From the NCBI GenBank assembly GCA_022495995.1, contig JAFEMH010000524.1, forward strand, positions 1-64,000: a DNA stretch of 64,000 nucleotides. Reading direction: 5' to 3'. Of this stretch, positions 56,141 to 64,000 are shown piece after piece (within the stretch, counting starts at the first letter, position 1; each line of letters opens with the position of its first letter). The notes beneath the pieces are model-generated. The model ran no database searches. It worked only from the letters and a program-made list of their open reading frames with translations, and was not told the DNA's origin. Source of the stretch: Adenophora triphylla var. japonica (lineage: Eukaryota; Streptophyta; Magnoliopsida; Asterales; Campanulaceae). The translations under genes were made by a program, and so were the position numbers.

Positions 56141-57222
56141 TGTTAGGAAAATTATAACGGAAATTCGAAAAGGCATTCTTTTGGAAATAATTGAAAAATA
56201 ACAAAACCGGGGAAATAAATAAAAATCGGAAAAACTTAAACCGGGAATGCAGAGAGTCGAGGCTTGTGTTAGACACAATCTAGGTAGGAAGTAATTGCCC
56301 CACACTGGTGCTAACGGTTACTGACAATCTTCTCGTAAGATGCAACGACTTTAACTGTCGTTAATAGGAGCACTCCAAATTAACGACTTCGACGAACAAA
56401 TCTAAGTATTTGGAACTTCTGGACTTGAAAGGAATCTTATGCTTCAATATGCTCTACTAGTCTATTGGATTTTTGATGGCTGACTGAATGAATGAAATTG
56501 TCAAACCGGGGGGGGACTATTTATAGTTAATGAAGAGTTAAGGTGCCTCTTTGGAATAACCACTATTGGTACCCGGTAGAATCCCAGCCGTTGGATTAGA
56601 TCAGATTGTAGGGAGGAGATCTGCTGGAGCAACCCAGCCATTCGAAATGAAATTGTCAAACTAGGGGGGGGGGCTATTTATAGTTAATGAAGAGTTAAGG
56701 TGCCTCTTTGGAATAACCACTATTGGTACCCGGTGGAATCCCAGCCGTCGGATTAGATCAGATTGTAGGGAGGAGATCTGCTGGAGCAACCCAGCCATTC
56801 GAAGAGGCGCGGGTCGTCCCTTATCCGATCCATGACTGCTCGAATGGGCACGAACCAAGTTCAGTGAACCTGACCTTCCCATACTGGCGTGCTAATCCAA
56901 TCGAGCCTAGGCCCATGCCACAGGCCCACTACCAACTGGATTGGCCAAGTCGAACCACCATGCACACCTAGACTGAACCAAGCCCAAGACGCTAGACTGA
57001 ACCAAGCCCAAGACGCCCGAACCGAACCACTTAGCCTCGGCCTGGACCGCCATCGAACCTATCTTCGTCAAAAGTTTAAGGCTCCACAGCTCCCAGCGAA
57101 GTGCAAAGAGTGCGCCTCAAAGCGCCCATTGTGACCTTTGCGGGCTTCACGCGCTTCGCGGTTGTGGTCCAAATTGAGCTAGTGTAAATGAAACCCATTT
57201 GAAAAATTAGGTCAAAACTTGG
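56141..57222 (-). repeat. 5' LTR of copia-1, copy B, truncated with internal duplication
   Basis: Same truncation and ~155 bp tandem duplication as copy A; TATA boxes at 56517-56526 and 56674-56683. A further 18 bp tandem repeat (CTAGACTGAACCAAGCCC) at about 56978-57012 is only in this copy. Confidence 0.85.
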
Positions 57223-58079
57223 TGATAAAAGAGAAAATTCATTTGAAAATTAGGAGTATCTTTGGTGATAAAAGAGAAAATTCACGAGTTTTTTTCTGTG
57301 TGTGTGTGATGAAAGCTAGATTATGCTAATTTCTCTTCTACATTTTTACATTTTTTTATATATATATACTCTTTTTTTGATACATTGTATGTATTCTATT
57401 AGAAAACATTTTAAATAGATTGATAAGTGTATATTATGACTATGAGAAAATTATGAGTTAACTTTGGATTCCCTATTAGTTTAAGTGGTTCTTATATAAA
57501 TTCTTATTGTATCCGTCCCAAAATATCATTTTTAAGAGAATTTTTATTTTGATAGATGCTTTCGTCCTTTTTTGTTTTCTTTTTCTTAGAAAATTATCTT
57601 CATTTTTATTTGTTTAATTTGTGTATTTACTTGTTTAGTTTTGATCTTTTCTTTGTTTTTTATCTAGGTTTTGATTTGGAGTTTTATGATCCTTCATCGT
57701 TAAGGCAACGTCGATGTCAAAACAATCATATATTTGAATGGAAGCTAAAGGAAAATTGAGAAAACGAACAAATGAATACTTATAATTATAGTTTGAATAG
57801 TTTCAATAATGATGTATATAGGCATGATAGATGCATACAACACTCACAACAATTTTCACTCACAATGTGACAACCACAAATAGAAATATTTTATTTAATG
57901 AGGCTCACTTTCACAATCACAACAATTTTCACTCATTACTCTCTACTCACTTTCTCTCTCCTGCCCCACTTTTCATACTCACAGCACTCAATACGCTGAC
58001 ACTTTTTATAAATCCCTGTACACAGCCCAAAAATCTTATTTCGAGTGGGACGTAGGGTGTATGATTTTCATTAATCGCG

Positions 58080-58080
<1 letters not shown>
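57223..58080. other. Spacer matching 14727-15580
   Basis: Nearly identical to copy A, with a short direct repeat TTGGTGATAAAAGAGAAAAT at about 57218 and 57261 and the exon-like islet at about 57668-57759. No gene is claimed. Confidence 0.5.
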
Positions 58081-60420
<2,340 letters not shown>

Positions 60421-60451
60421 TACTAGACTAAAAACACAAGCCTTCCTATAA

Positions 60452-60990
60452 TTGGCAAAAGCCCGCCCATTCCTATCCACATCAAAGCCATCAAAAATGG
60501 AAATACTCAGCAACGGCGTTTTGGGTTTCAACCACAATGTCCACATTTGTCGTGTAGTGGAAAACCGGGTAAGGAAGCCCTGTTTTGAAGAAAACCAGCT
60601 TCTACATTCACGTGCCTACTTGCTTCCAAGAGAAGCTAAATTCAAAAATCGAAGTGGTGGGTTAGTTTTTGGAGCTCTGTGCCTTGGTCAGATTTTGGAG
60701 AATTGTGCCTTGGTTAACTTACATCTCTAAATACCGGTTTGGTTATTTTGTGACTTCACTTGGCTTCAAAACGTTCACAGCTTCTCCCATTCAAAATGCC
60801 TCTTATGTTTGGTCTAAGCGGTGACATTGCGTCGAAGAAGGTTGAGTGGGCTTTAAAGCTCCTTCTTGCTTGCTGTTATTCACTATTCCAGCCACCCTCC
60901 ACATGCTTCCACACCGTCCCCTACCCCACGCATGCTGCAGCTCATAGCTCCACATCATACAAACAAACAATGAATTTTCTTAAGTAGCAA
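60452..60990 (+). pseudogene. Host-like exon fragment (fuller copy)
   Basis: From ATG at 60497-60499 the frame reads MEILSNGVLGFNHNVHICRV and continues with a basic, Ser-containing region (REAKFKNRSGGLVFGALCLG) to a stop at 60728-60730. It resembles an N-terminal organelle transit region, but no domain follows. A second frame (60760-60987, FKMPLMFGLSGDIASKKVEW) lies downstream. Codon-like composition differs from the AT-rich surroundings. It could be exon 1 of a truncated host gene; the family is not recognised. Confidence 0.4.
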
Positions 60991-61250
60991 CATATACCAA
61001 AGTTTATCATGAAACAAACTTTATAAATATGAGGGTTGCTTATTTTGGGGGAATGATATAAACAACTAAGTAACAATATGAAGAATTGAGATAAATTATG
61101 AATGCAATTAGTTTGACAACTTCAAATTTGGGTTTCTCCAAGGAACAATGTGAATATAAATAAAATATTTGAGAACAAGAATCCATGAATGATTTGATGC
61201 AATAAAGCTTAAGTAACAAAAAATAGTTCGATGGGGATTAGAAGATTCAG
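60991..61250. other. Spacer matching 17991-18250
   Basis: AT-rich, nearly identical to copy A; no gene or LTR boundary recognised. Confidence 0.45.
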
Positions 61251-64000
61251 GCTAAAGAACAAAAAATACTTGACATTCAAAGTTGCATTGACTTCGGTAG
61301 TTTCGGGGGAATTTGAATTTTCAATAAGTAGATCATCCATTTCTGGAGGGAAGAAAATCTCTCAAAATCCAAAGCATTGGTAAAGATATCAGCAAGTTGA
61401 TCTTTTTTTGCAATATGATCAAGGGTAATGATTCTTTGTTAAACAAGATCTCTTATAAAATGTTGCCTAATATCTATGTGGTTTGTATGGGAGTGTTGTA
61501 CATGATTCTTGGCAATATCTTTGGAAATAATGTTATCACAAAATAAGGTTATTGTTTCAATTTCCAATCCATAATCCTTTATCATTTGGTTCATTCACAA
61601 CAGTTGTGTACAACAACTACTTACTGCCACATATTCAGATTCAGTAGTAGACAAAGAAACACAGTTTTGTTTCTTACTAAACCAAGACACTAGATTATTC
61701 CCTAGGTAGAAACACCCTCCAGTGGTGCTCTTTCTTTCATCCGTATTCCAAGTGAGTGGTATCCCCAACATACCTAATAATTCTACAGCCTTTAGGTGCG
61801 ATACCTTGGGGTCAGCTTGATACCTTGTACATAGGCACACATTGAACATTATATCAGGTCTTCTATCCATGAGATATAGCAAGCTTCCTATCATACTCCT
61901 GTAGAGGGTGTGATCAATACTCTCACCTTTCTCATCTTTACAAAGCTTTTGAGATGATCCCATAAAAGCTTTTAAATTAGATGCAATGTGAAGCCCAAAT
62001 TTCTTTACCAAATTCTTTTCATACTTGGATTGTGAAACTGACATTCCCTCTTTTTGGTTTGAACAATTTGTAGACCAAGAAAGAATTTTAGTTCCCCAAC
62101 CATACTCATTTCGAATGTGAAAGTCATACTTTTAACAAACATTTCAAGTAAGTCATTAGACGTAGAACAAAAAACTATGTCATTCATATAGATTTGAGCA
62201 ACAAGTATGCCCCTTTTATTTCTTAATACAAATAATGTCTTATCAACCTCTCCTCTTTTAAACCCAAGTTGAACTAGGTGCTCTGTCAGTCTACCATACC
62301 AAGCTCGTGGGGATTGTTTGAGACCATGGAGCGCCTTTTTCAACTTATAAACATAAATTGGTTTCTAGGTGTCCTCAAACCCTTTAGGCTATTCAACAAA
62401 AGTTTCCTCATTTAAAATACCATTTAAGAACACACTCTTTTCATCCATTTGGTGTAGATTGATTTTTAAGTAGCATGCAATAGCTAATAGCAACCTGATT
62501 AACTCAATGCAGGCTACATAGGTAAATGTTTCATCAAAATCTACCCCTTCCATATGAGTGTAGCCCTGAGCCACCAAACGTGATTTGTTCCTTGTTATAT
62601 TGCCTTGTTCATCAGATTTATTCTAAAAGATCCATTTAGTCCCAATCACATTGACGTGAAAGGGCCTAGGAACTAAGAACCACAAATCATTTTTGTCAAA
62701 CTGGATTAACTTCTCTTGCATGGCATTAATCCAAGTTTCATCTTTTAAGGCTTCCATTTCATTCGTTGGCTCATAATTAGCAACAAAACAACAAGAGTTT
62801 ACCTGATGGTACATAGATTGTACACATACCAAATCTGCAAGGTCACGGTAGTTGATCTTTTTTCCTCTTGCTTTCATTCTTCATCCACTTCCCCTGTGAC
62901 ATGGGATGTGCTGTGATTTCCTTGTATTCTGGATGGTATGTCTCTTTCTCTACTTACTTCACTTCTATCGGTTTTAGAATTTGAACCTTGTTCTTCAGTT
63001 GTCTGATCACTTGTGTTGTCAGTTATCTGAGCAACTGGTTGCACAACCTGTCTCGAGCAGTGGTTGTTCTGCATTTACCTCAATTCTTCCTGGTTCAGAT
63101 TCATCATTAATTGGATCTAGTTCCCAAGTGCAACCTGTAACATCATCCTCAACTGTTTTGACATTTAGATCAGTAGCATCATCGAAAACAACATTTATAG
63201 ATTCCATTTTTGGTTTTGAGATTGTATACTCTGTATGCCCTACTGTTAGTTGAGTATACAATAAAGATAACTTTATCACTTTTGGAATCAAATTTGGAGA
63301 GATACTCACGGTCATTCATGATGTAGCAGATGCACCAAAAAACATGAAAGTATTTGACCGTGGATTTCTTTCCAAGTAAGATTTCATAGGGAGTCATGGT
63401 ACTTCCAATTCTTAGAAAGACACGATTTCCTACATGACATGCTGTGTTCACAGCTTTTGCCCAAAACTTTTTGGATAGATTTTTAAAGCTTAACATTACT
63501 CTAGCCTTTTCTTATAATGTGCAATTTTTCCTTTACACTACCCCATTTTGTTGAGAGGTTTTAGGGGCTAAGAACTCAAGAGTTGTCCCCTTTGAATCGC
63601 AAAATGATGAAAAAGTGGCATTTTCAAATTCGGTACCATGATCGGACTTGACTCTAACAACTTTCAGACCATATAAGTTTTTGACACTTTTGTACCAAAT
63701 TTTGAATTCATCATTGGTGTTGGATTTTTCTCTTAGAAAAATTACCCATATGTATCTAGAAAAATCGTCAACACTCACAAAATAGCATTTATTTCAAGAC
63801 ATACTTTCAACTTCTATGGGACCATTAGGTCGGTATGATCAATTCAAGACACCTTGATGTTCCACAATTTTGAACCTTCTTATGGCTTGATTTGGTTTGT
63901 TTTCCTTTTTGACAAGACCCACACACACTTAACTTCTTCAAGTCCAATTTGGACAAATATTTAGCTGCCCCAAATCTTATTAACTCACTGATTTTTCTTT
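61250..64000 (-). mobile_element. Decayed SIRE-type copia-3 (copy B), cut by the window end
   Basis: RNase H 62044-61595, RT 62877-62005, integrase linker 63315-62874, integrase 63778-63179, pre-integrase finger to the window end. It has the same IYMNDIVF core as copy A. Private stops differ (for example TAG near 62366, and SLSTTESEYVAVSSCC intact here but SLSTTEYEYVAV in copy A), showing independent decay after duplication. Confidence 0.87.

Larger units (their letters stand above)
50818..57222 (-). mobile_element. Copia-1 (copy B), without the CACTA insertion
   Basis: 6,405 bp: 3' LTR 50818-52062, RNase H/RT 52630-54100, integrase 54100-55475, protease/gag 55480-56110, 5' LTR 56141-57222. 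It shares the nonsense codons and YVDN mutation of copy A but keeps longer frames, so copy B preserves the pre-duplication state better, or copy A carries extra sequence errors. Confidence 0.93.

Overview
The window is nuclear DNA of a flowering plant, most likely a eudicot. It holds one intact germin-like protein gene with a plant-type intron and TATA box, and everything else recognisable is plant transposable elements: Ty1/copia including the SIRE/Maximus type, Ty3/gypsy of Tat/Ogre type, a CACTA element, Tourist and Stowaway MITEs, and plant-telomere-like satellite. No rRNA, tRNA or prokaryotic feature was seen.

The main architecture is a direct tandem segmental duplication. Copy A (1-21013) is collinear with copy B (35784-64000, still running at the window end). 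A unique stretch of about 14.8 kb (21014-35783) lies between the parts of the two copies that can be compared. Both copies carry, in order: a germin-like gene, a minus-strand copia element (copia-1), AT-rich degenerate repeats with an AT/GT microsatellite, a host-like exon fragment, and a decayed minus-strand SIRE-type copia (copia-3). Copia-1 has the same nonsense codons and the same damaged reverse transcriptase site in both copies, so it was dead before the duplication.

After the duplication the copies diverged. Copy A lost the germin start codon and the 3' part of exon 2, and gained an LTR-like insertion (988-1339) and a 5.4 kb CACTA element (7608-13002). That CACTA carries telomere-like satellite and a 166 bp tandem array. 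Copy B keeps an intact germin gene (218 aa) but gained a young 12.1 kb SIRE-type copia (38523-50604) with near-identical LTRs and a 5 bp target duplication. A Tourist-like MITE later landed in that element's gag.

The intervening block holds two tandem units of a minus-strand Ty3/gypsy element (about 24890-33255), with gag only in the right unit. Each unit has a GC-rich minisatellite between its TATA box and its primer-binding-like site. A gypsy-type LTR remnant and the upstream region of the intact germin gene follow.

The strongest unexplained signals are inside the young SIRE element. (1) A cluster of five hairpins in each LTR shares the 9-nt loop GACTGTACT, with five different but always self-complementary stems. 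(2) The octamer TGACAGCT, which matches the TALE (KNOX/BELL) homeodomain consensus, is scattered over LTRs and internal DNA on both strands, 12 exact hits in 12 kb. (3) Two extra coding tracts lie between RNase H and the 3' LTR, one antisense and one sense. Independent deletions carrying short filler copied from nearby sequence also recur in the window.
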